Shown here: in pieces, positions 1 to 12,393 of the stretch
Layout: each line of letters begins with the position of its first letter
Position numbering within the stretch: position 1 is the first letter of the stretch
Source of the DNA: Phalacrocorax aristotelis
Lineage: Eukaryota; Chordata; Aves; Suliformes; Phalacrocoracidae
NCBI RefSeq assembly: GCF_949628215.1
Contig: NC_134279.1
Location: 76,948,830 to 77,012,829, forward strand
DNA length: 64,000 nucleotides
Direction: 5' to 3'
Notes under the pieces: generated by a model
Database searches by the model: none
What the model was told of the DNA's origin: nothing
What the model saw: the letters and a program-made list of their open reading frames with translations, nothing else
Position numbers and translations under genes: made by a program

Positions 1-2015
1 TCTGTGGATGTTACAATTGCATTTGGAAATTCTTTGCTGTTCTTCTGTAGGATTGACCAGTGCTTGTCATGCTTTGATACATGGAAATAGGTATCTGCAT
101 AAAAAAAAGCTTCATTTTTTTTTCCTAGGCCACCTACAACTGCATCCTTCAGAAAGTCAAGGCATTTTCACAGCACTTAAACATCTGACTGACACTAGCT
201 GCCTACATGATTTCATTAATGCTCTTCAATAATGGTATTTTGGCACATGTCCTCTCAACCTATTAAAAGGCAGTTGCTGGAGACAGCAGCCACACAACAG
301 GAAAGGTTTGCAGTGCAGATGTCTACAGCTGAGCCAGTTGTAGTGGTTTTTTATAGGCAGTGGGGAGATATGGACACTTTTATGTTGTGATTCATCTCAT
401 CCTACAGTAGACACCTAAAATAAGGCAGATGAATTCCATTTTAAAATTGTGTAGTGGCATAAAAGAAACTGAAGGTGACTGCCTTTGATATGGGCGTTCA
501 CCCTGTAGATATACACAGTTAAGTCAGATGAATCTTTCCCTGCTAGAGGGATTTCGACCTGGCAGCATTTAGTATCTCCCTCTAATGCCAAGAAGAACCC
601 ACAGAAGTGCAGTAATATTATTAAAAATATTGTGTCTAATATTTTTCATACAGGGAGAAGCTTTTAATTTACTTTCTAGCCTCATGACCTGCTGTAGGTT
701 TGAATCACTGATAAAATCTCCCTTACTGTGAAAAGGTGCATTTCTGAGGTCATAAGAAAAAGTGTGTTATTAATTCATAATTTGTAAAAACTATCCCTGT
801 AAATAAGGATAACACTAGCAATTGCTGCTGTCTCTTTAAATGACTTATTTACCAAACTCCCAAATAATTTAAACCATTCGCCTGTCCCAGGGACTGAGTA
901 ATGCATGTAGAATTATCAGTTCAGTCTTATCTCGACATGTGTTGAATGGTAACTATTATTTTCTTACTTGATAGTCATGGTACATGAAAAATGTGTGTGC
1001 GCTGACATCCATGCTGCTGCACTAAGGTACTAACAGAGTCTGAAGAAGTTTAGAGCTGGCTTGGGTGTTTCTTTATATCCTTTAGCTACTTCTGCAGCAA
1101 AATGTAGAGGCACTTTAGCGAGAATGGTGTACCTGGGTGTACCCAAATGGAAAAAGTGTCTCAAATTTATACTTTTCATGGAGTGGCAAGGAATGCTGAG
1201 TGATGGTATTTGCAAACTAAAATATAGCATCTTGAGGAAAGAAAAAAAAAACACAAGGTAAATAATCTTGAGCCATTTAAAACTTGATTGGAAGAAAAGC
1301 CCAAATCTCCGGAGTGAATAGATTTGTTATTACTGGGGACAGCCAGAGAGAACTATGCAGAAGTTCTGTCTTCAAGTGAAGAATAGATGATCACATTCAA
1401 TCATACTGAGCTGAAGTGTTTCTTATTCAGATTAACGTCAGGCTGCTTATAGCGCATCTTGAAAATAACCACACTGCGCTCGTGAAGAATCGAACTCCAA
1501 ATACCTAGTGGTGGATTGGCCTGTGCCTCATTTGTCTAGGTTCTATGAATAAATTTCCATCCATGCTCAGGCTGGCTTCTTCAAGAGCACTTTGAAGTTA
1601 AAACAATACATAGTTCTCAGATTTAGAGGTGGAAGGTGAATCTGAGATTGAGAATGGGCTACAGCCACATTTGGCTGTCATTGTCACCGCAAATGTACTC
1701 CCCAATGTGGGCGATGCCCCAATACCCACTAGGATTTTCCAGGACTTTCCTTCCTGCTGTAGAATTTGGGCTGTCCCTCTAGATCTTGCACTGCCATCTG
1801 ATGAGCAAGTGTCCTGAACATGAGAAAAGAAATGGCAGCAGTTAAATGAGCTTTGCAGGGGTTAATGGTATTTTTAGTAGATCTTTCTCCTGGCTGGGTG
1901 CCTGAGAAAAAACCAAAAGTCTACAGGAACTCAAGAATTAAGTACCTCTGATGCTGAGAAGGAGTGGAATTGAAGGGGTGATCCCACAGAAGGGAGTAGA
2001 AAGATCTAATTAACA
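1..2015. other. No gene recognised
   Basis: The sequence is AT-rich. The longest frames are about 74 codons and lie antiparallel to each other around 1030-1260, which is the pattern of chance frames. I recognise no repeat here. Confidence 0.6.
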
Positions 2016-2295
2016 GATTGTAAAGCTAAAAAAGACTACTATGACCATCTGATCTGATGTAACAGAGGTCATAGGTCTTCCCTGAATTGATTTTTACTTA
2101 AACGTGAGCATTTCTTTTTAAAAGCCATCCAATGTTTATTTATAAGTTTCTAGTGATGGAAAATCTTACAGACATCTTTAAGCTGTGCCAGTGGTTAATC
2201 GTTTTCACTGCTGAAAAGAAAAAAGGCATAGTTTTAGTTTTGGTCTGAATTTGTCTGATTTCAACTTCCATGAATCTCAACTGTGAGTTGTTACA
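2016..2295 (-). mobile_element. Ancient CR1 LINE fragment (3' region)
   Basis: The + strand carries, in order, the words of the old amniote CR1 3' end read in reverse complement: a 'gaccatctgatctgatgtaacagaggtcatag' equivalent, 'ccatccaatgtttattt', 'agtgatggaaaatc', 'ccagtggttaatc', 'ttcactgctgaaaa' and 'gtctgaatttgtct', then an alignment to 'cttcaacttcca'. Divergence is high with many small indels, as expected for a copy older than modern birds. No coding capacity remains. The identification rests on remembered turtle and crocodile CR1 consensus order. Confidence 0.7.
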
Positions 2296-2403
2296 GAACA
2301 TATTGAGTCAATTTCCATCTTTTTGCTCCTCTTCCAGCAAAAGATATGGCTCTGTTTTACTTGGTTCTACATTATTTTAATGTCATTGAGAGACAGAAAA
2401 TGT

Positions 2404-2433
2404 GAGAGAGAAAAAAGGAAAGAAAGAAAGAAG
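2404..2433 (+). repeat. Short homopurine (GA/GAAA) tract
   Basis: Thirty consecutive purines begin with GAGAGAG and end with GAAA units. This is simple-sequence DNA with no coding content. Confidence 0.7.
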
Positions 2434-2630
2434 CTAATGGTCAGTGCCGGTATGAGACTTGAGATTTCTTGCTCTGACACTCTCCACTTCACCAAGCTGA
2501 CAGAATATTTCAGAGCCACATTTTGTAAAGGTGTTAAACACTTTACAATGGAGTAGGCATGCAAGGAGCATTTAAAAGTACCTCTGCACCCAGCTCCTTG
2601 TGTTTCTTGTGGATCTAGGCACTTCTGAAG

Positions 2631-2652
2631 ACCCAATAAATTGTTATTGGGT
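2631..2652 (+). repeat. Perfect 9-bp hairpin
   Basis: ACCCAATAA, a four-base loop, then TTATTGGGT: a perfect inverted repeat. No run of T follows and no gene is nearby. A chance origin cannot be excluded in a 64-kb window. Confidence 0.6.
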
Positions 2653-3321
2653 GCAGAACAGTTCTGCCCCCACCCTCCCCAACCCTTAATCTCTCTGCCT
2701 TAGCTGGCCAAGGAAAATCTATGTAGAAATGGAGAAGAATGCTGTAAGGTTAAACATTACAAGACTGTGAGGTGTCCATATGCAGGAGGAAAGGAGACCA
2801 TATGAGTATGTAAGCTATAGATGTGAGTGTGCAAAGGAAGGATCACTTCCATATCATAGTTCTGGCTGGGAATCTCTGAAATTCACAGCTTTTACTGAGC
2901 TGTTGGAACCCTCTGCTCAACCACCCATTTCCTTTCTGAATACCCCAAGGAAAGAAAATAACCACTGCCTGCTGATCCACACCATGGATCTGGCATCTGC
3001 TCCATGCCCCTCTGAAGTCGGCAGAAAGGCACTCCTGGATGGCAGCAGGCCCTGGGTGGCCCTTTCCCCCATCACATTCCTCAGCGTCCTCCAGCTTCTT
3101 GCAGCTAATCATTGGGGGAGTCTGCATTTCTTGGCTGGCTGGCAAGTGTTTGAACTCCAGTTCTCACTTTTGGGACCTGCAACCATAATTTTCTTACGGT
3201 AGCAATGCCAAATGTAAAGACACTGTACCTGATGTAACCATTTTTCAGGTGGACTCAATGAAATAAGTTCAGGTGTGACCAGATTATTCCAGTCACGTTT
3301 GTTAATTTTCTCTCTCTCTCG

Positions 3322-3423
3322 TCTCCTTTTCCCCTCTTTCTTCCCACCCCCACCCACCCCCCACCCCCACCCCACCCCAACCCAACCCAACCCCCACCCT
3401 TTTTCCCTCTCTTTCATTCTTTT
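3322..3423 (+). repeat. G-free pyrimidine-rich simple repeat with 11 C-tracts
   Basis: There is no G on the + strand for 102 bases. The core, 3343-3399, has eleven runs of three to six C separated by one or two A. On the minus strand this is an array of eleven G-tracts with one- or two-base loops, the textbook pattern for several tandem G-quadruplexes. CT-rich sequence flanks both sides. It probably arose as a microsatellite; no function is shown. Confidence 0.9.
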
Positions 3424-5163
3424 GGCAAGAATAACCCTCCTCTTGGGTTTGAAGAATTTGTTTGTTGATTCTCTTTAATGAAGCTCCAGTTTTTCGGGTG
3501 AGAAACAAGGGCTGTAATATTTAATGGAGATTCTGTGATTCTAAGAATTACTTTTTGAATAATCTGACACTGTATTTTCCTATTTAAATACCAGAACTGA
3601 ATCTGAAATGAAGAATTGTATATGACAGATGCTAAAAGTTCTGAGAAAGGAAGAAGTTTGATAGGAAAGACAGAAATTATTTAGAACAAGAAGACATTAG
3701 TATGGACCTGGTAAAGATCCAGCATGAATGGGGATTAGCAATTAAGAGTTTCTTGTGTTTCCCTCTTCAGTTTTCACTCTGAGGGAAATGCTGCTTTTAC
3801 AGCTTTTAGCTCAGCTGTTTCACTTTTCTGTGTTGTGCTGCAATGATAAAAATAAGGAAAAGGATGTTTTGGATTTTTTTTTGCCAAATTGTTTTGCTGT
3901 GAACTGCCTTTGATTATGAAGTGGAATGAATTATTGTTTTGTGACTCCTTAGGATTATCAAAAGGAGTGCATTTGTGCAGTTTCATGTCATATATTTTAA
4001 ACACAAATAAGTTTTAATGGAGAAGATTTGTGGGCCCAACTGCCAGTTCCTACGGACTCAAAGGCATTTGAAATCCTGCCTACTCATCTTAGTCCCTCTT
4101 GATTACTCAGGAAAAGGTCCTGGTTTTCTTTAATGGAAGCCTTGCCTGGGAATCGGCTTCAGGATGAAGGTCTGTCTTTTCGTTCAGCTCTCTCTTGGAG
4201 TCCAGTTGACTAATATTGCAAGATAGTATTAATACTTTGCTGTCAGAACTTGTCAATCCAGAGAAAGCAAGTCTGACTCACTGGAAAATATCCCCTTGAG
4301 AAAGAGACTTTCACAACTGCCTATCTGAATGCACGGAAAGATAAACGCTACGCTTCAGACTTTCCCTCCAGAGAGAGACTGTTCAGGAAAAGTCAAAACA
4401 GACACATGCTCAAAGTAGGCTCAACAGATTTTACAAGATATGACATAAACGACAAAGAATTTCTAGCAGTGGCTCTCTGCAGACAGATTTACGGAAGATC
4501 GAGCACTTGAGGATTAAAATCTCTGTTGGCTGGGGTGAAATGACCTGCTTGTTCTGTCCAGCTGGAAAAGAGACTAGTAGCAAGGTCCATCTTAAGAAAA
4601 TTAATCTATTTAAATGGTGCCATGCTGTCTCCAGCTGGCAGTGCCGGGGTGACAGTGAACATAAACACTCACGGGTTGTTGCTTGCATTGATATCCTTAA
4701 GAGAGCAAGACGCATGAGGAAAATGGTACCTGGTGTTGAATTAATCACCTCAGAAACTGAACAAAGTGAACAAAAAGTAAATTGAAGGGATGACACTGTG
4801 TAGCTGGGAGCTATGCAACTGTAGGCCATCAGCAAGATGCATCCAATATGTGAAATGAAGATTAATGTTACAGTTAAACCTATTAAATACATTTGATATG
4901 GAAGTACACTGGGAAAAATATACCTCAGAAATTTTCACTGCTAAAATTGTGGTTTATATTCCATACACTGCTGTTTTTTATTTTGCATTTTCACTGAAAG
5001 TCACGCAGCCAAACAGATCTCTGCTGGTATCTAGAAGATTTGTTTGGAGAAGTAGGAGTTGGAAGGATAGGATGGGAAAAATTATAAGAGTAAAAGTAAA
5101 TGGGGAAAAATTCAGTATAATGGCATTTTAAACAGATGCAGATGAACCTTAACTTCAGATGAC

Positions 5164-5177
5164 TTTTTTTTTTTTTT
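5164..5177 (+). repeat. T14 homopolymer
   Basis: Fourteen consecutive T. It could be the A-tail remnant of a minus-strand retroposed sequence, but I recognise no element body beside it. Confidence 0.6.
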
Positions 5178-5753
5178 AATTGAAACAAAACCACCCTGAA
5201 AAACATGAAGATAATTATTTGTACAATTTATTTTAGGTGTCACCTGACAGAACGTCTAAATTATAATTAATTTATGGATGCAAAACCAGAAGATGCTGAA
5301 GAGAAACATGTTTTCTTAAAAGTACTGCTGAAGGTCCTGAATATATTTGTATATCTTTTTCTTTCTAGTGCAACCGTGGGCAGAACTGACCCGAGTCAAT
5401 ACTGGGTTGTTGATATTGAAAAGTTTTGTCTAATTTTTGCTTTTCTGAGTAGTTCTGATGGTTTCTGTGTGGCTGTGCCCACAGCGATGGAGGGCAGTAA
5501 ATTTGCTGTCTTGCTCCAAACTATGCAGCTCTAAATATATATGGAAGTTGCAAAGATCCGCCAAACAGCAGCTCTGTATATAGACCCTGTACATTGTTCT
5601 CCCTCCTCTAAGTGGCCTTGAATGCCGCTCAGAGGTAGTACCATCATGGCAATGCAATCTGGACACACACTCTTTTCTCTGGCTTATTTCCACGGTGGCA
5701 GTAGTAAAGGGGAATGTGCACAGTCCTGCCTGCCCTGCCTCAGTGTGCCCCTC

Positions 5754-5787
5754 TCTGGCCCAGGGCACAGTCTGGCCCAGGGTGAGT
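5754..5787 (+). repeat. Two-copy 17-bp tandem repeat
   Basis: TCTGGCCCAGGG occurs at 5754-5765 and again at 5771-5782, giving a 17-bp period. It lies in a locally GC-richer patch (5640-6080) for which I recognise no element or gene. Confidence 0.6.
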
Positions 5788-7260
5788 TTCCATTTGGCCA
5801 GCTGCCTTTACCCCATAGGAGATGAAGAATTGCAGATTGATGGAAGAGCTGAGCTCCTTTTGGATAAGCTTATAAACTTCTACAGTGGTCAGGGCTGCTA
5901 TTGTTCTGGGGGGCTTAGGTACATCTAAGTACCACTGTACCTCTAAGGCACCACTCTGCCTCTAATGTATGGAGGGTTACTGCTGCAGGGGGTTGGGGGG
6001 CATCCTAAACCCCAGTCTTTTCATTCACTACTGCTGGGATTGGACTGTCCTAATGTTGTAGAAAGGGGAGAAGTCCCCAGGTCAACTTTCTGTATAGCAA
6101 CAGGGAAATGCAATGTGCAGGCTTTCCTCCATGTGCTTTTCTAGGGGGAATGATGTGGAATAACTATAATGAGTAATTTCTCTTTTGAAAATTATTTACA
6201 CACCTTAATCAAAATCTTTTGCTGTTACCTTCTGCTCTTCATCAATGAAACCCAAAATGCCTGATGAAAAAACAACAGTATTATTATCCCTGTTCTATAA
6301 TGCAGGTATCAATGTCTGGGTGTCATATGGGCTGGGGTCTGTAATTTCTTTAGCTGGAGTAGAGGACTGTATTGCTTCAGAGAACTGAGTCCAGCATTAT
6401 TTAACCCAGGCCAAAGGCAAGTCACAAGCTGTTTTAAGTTTATAATAAAAATTTCCTGGTTTTCAATCCTTTGCTCATTCCACTCAACCATACTGGCTCT
6501 CTGAAGTGCTAGTGGTGCGGAAGGAAGAAGATGCTTTATGATCCTTGATGACTATAATGTAGCAAATAAAGCTCTAGGGTGCTTTCAAACTCACAGCGAT
6601 CTCGTGGGGTGGAAAATGAATCATGCTGCAGCTAACAGAGAATATATTTTTTTTTACATTAGCTGCTTGGGTCTTTTTCCAAACCAGAAGATGATAAAGC
6701 GCTTCCCACTACTGGATGAAGACAAAAGAGAGTGTCATCAATGTAAGCAGTAAAATAAGCTGAATAAGCTTGTTTGGACTCCTGGTTACTAATCCAATTC
6801 TTTTACAATCTTTTTTTGGCTCTAGAAATAAGAACTATTTGCAAAATAAACAGACTTCTTTTTAAATGCCCAGTCAGATTGTTGCAAATGTTGGATCTCA
6901 AATCCTTGATCTAGTCTTTCAAATTTAGCTGCCAATCTTTCCTTACTACAGAATATTGATATATTCTGTATCAATGTATAGACAGTTAAACTCTAGAAAG
7001 TGCTTTGAAATTGTTCCCTGCAGTCAATATGTGTCAGTAACGCAGCTAAAACAGAACACAGGCAGTGGTTTGATGTTTTTTAAGACTCCTGATATTCCTA
7101 CTGAAAAAAATCTTCGTCAGCTTTGTCTTTCCCACTGCTTTCTCAGAGACCAATTTTCTCTTCTTACAGTGACTTTGTCTAATTGAATCATCAAATGAAG
7201 AGATCTCTCCAGAGACCTCTTTCATACTGGAAATGGGGGCGGGGGGTGGGTGTCCCGTTA

Positions 7261-7605
7261 GGGTCCCAGATTCGCTATTTGTAGGGTAATTCACAAATGC
7301 TCCGGGTTCATACTTACAGGGTTTATTTTCCAGCTGAAAGCTTGCCCTTATCTAAACGAGGCCATCTGGGGTTTCCGGCACGGTTACAGTCTCCCTTTAA
7401 GCCTGTAACATTCCTCTTCTCCTAGGCTGCAGCAGCCCACGAGCACTGGGATTTCATACCCTCTGAGCAAGGTCAAGCTTGGTATTTTCCACCTTGGCGG
7501 CGTTACATCCCTGCAGCAGGGATAGGAAAATGGAATCCATGTAGCTGTCACAGCAAAGCCAGCTCCCAGGTTTTGCAGCGCTGCCACCCTTTCATCACAT
7601 TGCAC
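7261..7605 (-). mobile_element. Candidate endogenous retroviral LTR with adjacent primer-binding-like site
   Basis: Reading the minus strand, a roughly 320-base GC-richer block contains a TTAAA-like box, then AATAAA (7327 to 7322), and 42 bases later ends in CCCTACA at 7280. Right after that comes GCGAATCTGGGACCCTAACG, which has the look of a tRNA primer-binding region. A polyadenylation signal, then a CA terminus, then a primer-site-like sequence is the order at the 3' end of an LTR. The opposite boundary (near 7600) and a target-site duplication could not be fixed, and no gag-like frame follows below 7260. A solo or heavily truncated element fits best. It could also be a GC-rich unique sequence with chance signals. 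Confidence 0.4.
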
Positions 7606-10314
7606 CTCTGCCGCCTTGTTGTATGCTGTAAGTCAAAACCTAGGTTGAAACCTAATACTGAACTTGGAAGGGAGGATAATTTTCCTTGACTAGCTTCGAC
7701 TTAACTGTGTGCTTTTTCTTAAGACAAAATGGAGCCCTGTTGCAAAACAATTGATATTTACCTGTTCTTTGAATTTCAGCAATGGAAGAATCTTTCTACC
7801 CTAATCAAAATGCTAGGATCAGGGCTCTATAGTAACTAATGAGTTTTTGTTTTAATTGCAGTCTGTTGGTCTAAAGAAGGTGCTGCGCATCATCATCTCT
7901 CTGCACTCCCTGGCACCAGACCACTTCCCCTGCAGGCTCCTACTAAGGGAGAAAACTGGAAGTTCAACAAGAACAACTTAAAACAGGACAAAAGAACAAT
8001 CATGAAATGAAAGAGGTACAGAAAAAACACACTCAGAAAAACCTGTTGGTCAACATCAGTTTTTTCAGCTCTTCTTGTCAAAGCTTCAGCTTTTGCTAGA
8101 GTGTACAGGAGAAAGGTCAGGAATAATTGTGAGGGCTGGAACCCACAGAGTATAAAGGTTCCCATTAAATATTTTGTCTTGCAGCCAGCTGTTTCCTGAC
8201 ATAAACTGGGCACAATCCTTGTTAGCCCACTGCTCTACCACAATTTTAGTCTGGAGACTCATGAAACAACTCAGCAAGATGAGAAAACTAAATAATTTGA
8301 AAAATATTTTTTATGGTAAATTTATATTTCAGTAACATATGGATGCAGAACAAGATCTCAGGATGCATTTTATTATGGACTTTGTGAAAATTAGTAAAAG
8401 CAGTTCAAACTGGCTAAAATGTTGCAGCATTCTCCAAATTGCTACTACATGGTTTGTTTTCACTATATATCAGGTCGTTTGTGCTTCAAAAGTGTAAATG
8501 ATCTTTGGAGTTGAATAAAGAACCTGTAGCTTGTTGTCATAGTTGAATTTTTAACTGAGAAGCAAGTACACTCTAAGTGCAGGCCCTTATCCATGGACTG
8601 TGTTTGTTTATTCCCATTTATTAAGTAAACATAAGTGAGTCAGATGAAAGACTCTGCCCCAGCGCTTGCTTATTTGGGCATCCTTTCATTGTGGTATCTG
8701 ACCCACTAAGTATTCAAAACTAGACAGAGCAGTAATATTCTCACTCAGCTCTTCATCTACTCAAGGAAATAGGATTGCTTTAGCAGATGTGTTGCTGCTT
8801 GACTTCTTGTTGGGGTAAGTTCCCAGCTGTGCGCAGTCCCTGAACAGTTTCCAGTCCTCCCTGGTAAGCGGTGCCCCCATTCAGCGGTGTTTCCATAGAA
8901 AAGTAGATGTCCTTGGACAGCCATTAGTGGGGAGGGAAGGAACTGTCAATTGGAGCGAACCCCACGGAGGACATGGAGTGTCAAGACATATTGAGTGTAT
9001 TCAGTGCAGCGGAGGGAGCAAGTACAGAGGATGAAAGACTCATGTGGCTCCTGTGGTGATTTTTGTTGCTGTCTCAACTGTATAAAAAACCCCCAGCAAA
9101 CAGGTTTCAGGGCTCGAGCTGTGATAGGAAAGGTTATAAGTAAAAAGGTCTTTCCTCAGTAAGCATGGGACAGTATCTGGCCTCATGCTGTATTCAGTGA
9201 ATTTCAGATGCAAATCAGTGGGTTTTATGCTGTCATTAAATGAACTTCCAGAAGCATGAGGAGTGCAGAAGGCCTGAAGGGATACTTAACAACCTGAGGA
9301 TGGATGCCTAAATATTAGGTGATGCTGTAGAAAGTATTTTTTTGCTTGAAATGTATCTCATCAGCATCACCCTCATATCAACAGTTTTAGCTGTTTTCCT
9401 CCAGGAACATACTGAAGAATATAGACAATGATATTGTGACGTGAGGCAGAGAGAAACTCAAGCAGCAGACTGTACTGCTGTCCTTCTGGTCCCATCCCTG
9501 TGGTATCTGTCTGTCTCTCGTCTTTACTCTCTACAGATGTTGAATAATGCTGGAGATAGGATTGTAGTTGAATGGAGTTTGCCACTAAAAGGCTCTGGAG
9601 AGCTGAAAGGAAGGATCCGAGACATTGCAGGACATCTTTTTTAATTTTTGCTGTCTCCTGGCGGTGAAGTGAAGTACAATGCCAGTAAATAACCAGATTC
9701 TGCAATAATTTGTCCTTCAGTGACACAGAACTTTCCCTTCAAAGTTGCTCAATATGCCATTTTCTTGCTCATGCTCTTGTTGTGATACTGAATTTCTGTT
9801 TCCTCCCCACTTAATGCAAGATGAGCCTTTTCTCAAAGGCCCTGTGGGAGTTAGGCACCCCTTTCTCAGCAATTTTCCAGCTGAGCTGGCACCAAATTTA
9901 CTCAGACAATTCTTGAAATCTCACCCATAGAGTTTGATAGTTAACTAAAGAGTCCTCAGTGGAAACTATGATTATTACAAAGGTTACTGGCAATAAACAT
10001 TACTTAGTTATGCCCGTGATGTGTGTGCAGTTGATTCATAACAATAACGACACTTTTCACCTAGGTAGCACTTTCATCTGAACTGGAGGACCAGAGTCAA
10101 TATTTCCATTGTGCTGGTGTTTCATATAAATCTCTGCATTTGTCATTGACAAATGAAAGAGCTTCAGAAATGTTTTCCCCATCATTTGTCTCCTGGAACA
10201 TAAACTAAACAAGGAAAGTTCATGTTGTATCACAAAGAGTAGGAAAAAACCGAGTTTGTTGGCTCCAAGAACTTAGCAATGGCAGATATGATGAAATAGC
10301 TGGGGGACATGCTG

Positions 10315-10402
10315 GGCCCCACGCTAAGTGTAATGGAAGGCGTGCAGTCAGCACGTGGACCGAAACGCCCCTGGAAAGTCCTGGGCTGCCCTACGTGGGG
10401 CC
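10315..10402 (+). repeat. 9-bp inverted repeat enclosing a GC-richer segment
   Basis: GGCCCCACG at 10315-10323 is the reverse complement of CGTGGGGCC at 10394-10402, with 70 bases between them that hold several CpGs in an otherwise AT-rich region. No gene or known element is recognised. Confidence 0.45.
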
Positions 10403-12297
10403 TTAAGAGCAAAGCCTGTCCCTTGCCTTTTCAGTGCTATGATATGTAGATAATAGGGTAGATAAGACTGCTTCTGCACTCTCCATGTATTCACTCGAAA
10501 TCAGCGTGTAATGGTGAATCACTGTGACATGATCCTTTTTCAAGCACAGTGAGAAAGACATTTTCCAGATAGAGTTCAGTTTGTTTTCTTTTATGTGTGA
10601 TGGGAACCACACTTGGTATTTAGGGACTTTTAACATTTCCTTGCAACCACAGCTATTCAGGTCTTTCTATGTGTGAATCAAATGTGTCTGACAAACTCCT
10701 CTGTCAGCAAGAAGGCAGGTAAAAGGAGGAGTAAGTGCAGGAGCAGGTCTCCGATAAAGATGTGTGAAGTACTTCCTATGCCACCTACCTTGAGTTTTCT
10801 TCCCTTTGCACAGCAAAAATACAGTAATAGAAACTTCACTAGCAGGATTTTTGTTTTGGGTTACTCTTCAAGTAAAATCTAACACAATATCCTAAAAGCC
10901 CTTTTTCTGAGGCGTCAAATAATCAGTTCCTAAAGACAACACATCATTTAATCTGTTTGTTAATGTGGCTAATGCTGTTAGAACTGGTTGTGCTGAGAGG
11001 TGTACAGATGCGCAGTCCAAAGGGACGTAACACAAAAGTCTTGGCGGGAGGCAGCTTGATATGTTTCATCATTAGGAACTGTATAGAAAAAAAGGTTGCA
11101 AACCCTTGTCTTAATCTGAAAGATCCTTCCCAATGTTTCTGGCGGATTGGGTCTGCTTCCCCTTCTGTCTCTGTCCCTGGCTTTTAATATAAAAAAGAAA
11201 AAGTGATGTCACAGTAGTAAAAGCTACAAGAAAACCACAAAGTAAAGTAAAAAATATACATAATTAAAAACATGTCAGTGAATGGCTCTTCTGTGGTTTC
11301 TGTAATGTGGACCCCATAGGAGAATGCAGTGTGGGGGACTCTGGCTGCAGCTATAACTCTGGAGCTCTTTTTCCTAACTCCAGTGATGTGTCCTCAGGGC
11401 AAAAGAGATTCTTCCCAAGGATGGTTTTAAAATATTCAATGGAGTTTTTCCATGAGATGTTCTACAAAAAACTACCCTTCAATAAAATGAGCAAAGAGCT
11501 CATGATGGGATGCTCTTACCGAAAAAAGCCCCCAGCAACAACAACAAAAACTGGCTGTGGAGGCAGCGATGAATTGAAGCTCTTCAAAAGCCTAGAAAAA
11601 TAAAATCATTCAAAAACGAATGGGTCACATGAACCATAGCTGCTTGCCATGAACTTGTATTGCATGTCTGAGATTTTAAAAGGCTACTGTTGTTGTTGCA
11701 CTGATTCTATGGTTTTAGATCGCTGCTCTTCCAGCTGTGCTCTGCAGAAATCAGGTTTGTGTCTATCTGATCCACCCACTGCCATTGTCACGCTTACACC
11801 AAGTAAGAAAAGTTGCAAATTTTACAATTTTTCCTCAGTTTTAGTGGCAGTTTTTGGAACAAGAGCGTTACAAGAGGACTTGTACACTTTCTTACAGCAT
11901 ACCAGAAATGGAGAAGAGCAAAGTATAACCTAACAAAGTCTGGCATACGAAGATGCTTTAATGTACCAGATTTTATCAGTAGAATTTATCAAGCCTATTG
12001 GAGTTTGCTGAAAATTTTATTCAAACGGAAATTTCTAGGGTGGCAGTAAATGTGACAAGAACTACACTGTATCTTAGTTTATTTGTCCTGGGAATATTTT
12101 AAAATCTATGAGTTTAGAGCTGTGCTTGAACACCACAGCTGAGGTTCAGAGGGGTGCAGAGGGTGGTCAGAGGAGTATGCCGCTGGACTGGGTCGTGCTG
12201 GAGGGCAGGGCGGGGTGGAGCGGGTGACATCGGGTATAATTGTGCTCACACAGGGCACTGTAGGACGCTGCTGCCGATGTACCCGTTGTCCTTTTAG

Positions 12298-12393
12298 GCA
12301 GCCTGGATTAATGCTGGGCTCCCTGATCTTCCCAGTGACATTACTGCAAAGGCAGGCAGGTGTTGTGGATGTAAACCAGGAAGGACACAGCAG
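12298..12393 (+). other. Candidate non-coding exon
   Basis: A pyrimidine-rich acceptor (gttgtccttttag) and a good donor (CAG followed by gtaagag) bracket 96 bases inside a GC-richer island (about 12120-12400). The frame is open but shows no family motif. It could be an exon of an unannotated long non-coding RNA, or chance splice-like signals. Confidence 0.15.

Larger units (their letters stand above)
2653..7260. other. No gene recognised; simple repeats only
   Basis: Apart from the C-rich tract at 3.3 kb, the T14 run and the 17-bp repeat, I see no structure. A 140-codon frame at 2780-3202 and a 153-codon frame at 4431-4892 show no family motif and are overlapped by frames on the other strand. 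Confidence 0.55.

Noticed and set aside
1470-1500. tRNA T-arm-like stretch on the minus strand (GGAGTTCGATTC)
   Set aside because: No acceptor, D or anticodon arms can be folded around it, so it is not a tRNA gene.
2780-3202. 140-codon plus-strand frame
   Set aside because: It has no recognisable domain, it is overlapped by a 100-codon frame on the other strand, and there is no splice or promoter context.
3528-3543. ATTCTGTGATTCTA, like a CR1 3' tail
   Set aside because: The sequence upstream contains none of the CR1 3'-end phrases, so the tail-like word is probably chance.
4431-4892. 153-codon minus-strand frame and the opposing 92-codon plus-strand frame
   Set aside because: Neither shows a motif. 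Mutual overlap on opposite strands is typical of chance frames in a locally GC-richer patch.
6270-6430. Weak resemblance to the 3' part of a MIR-like SINE (tattattatccctgttctat)
   Set aside because: Only one short phrase matches and the rest does not follow the consensus order.
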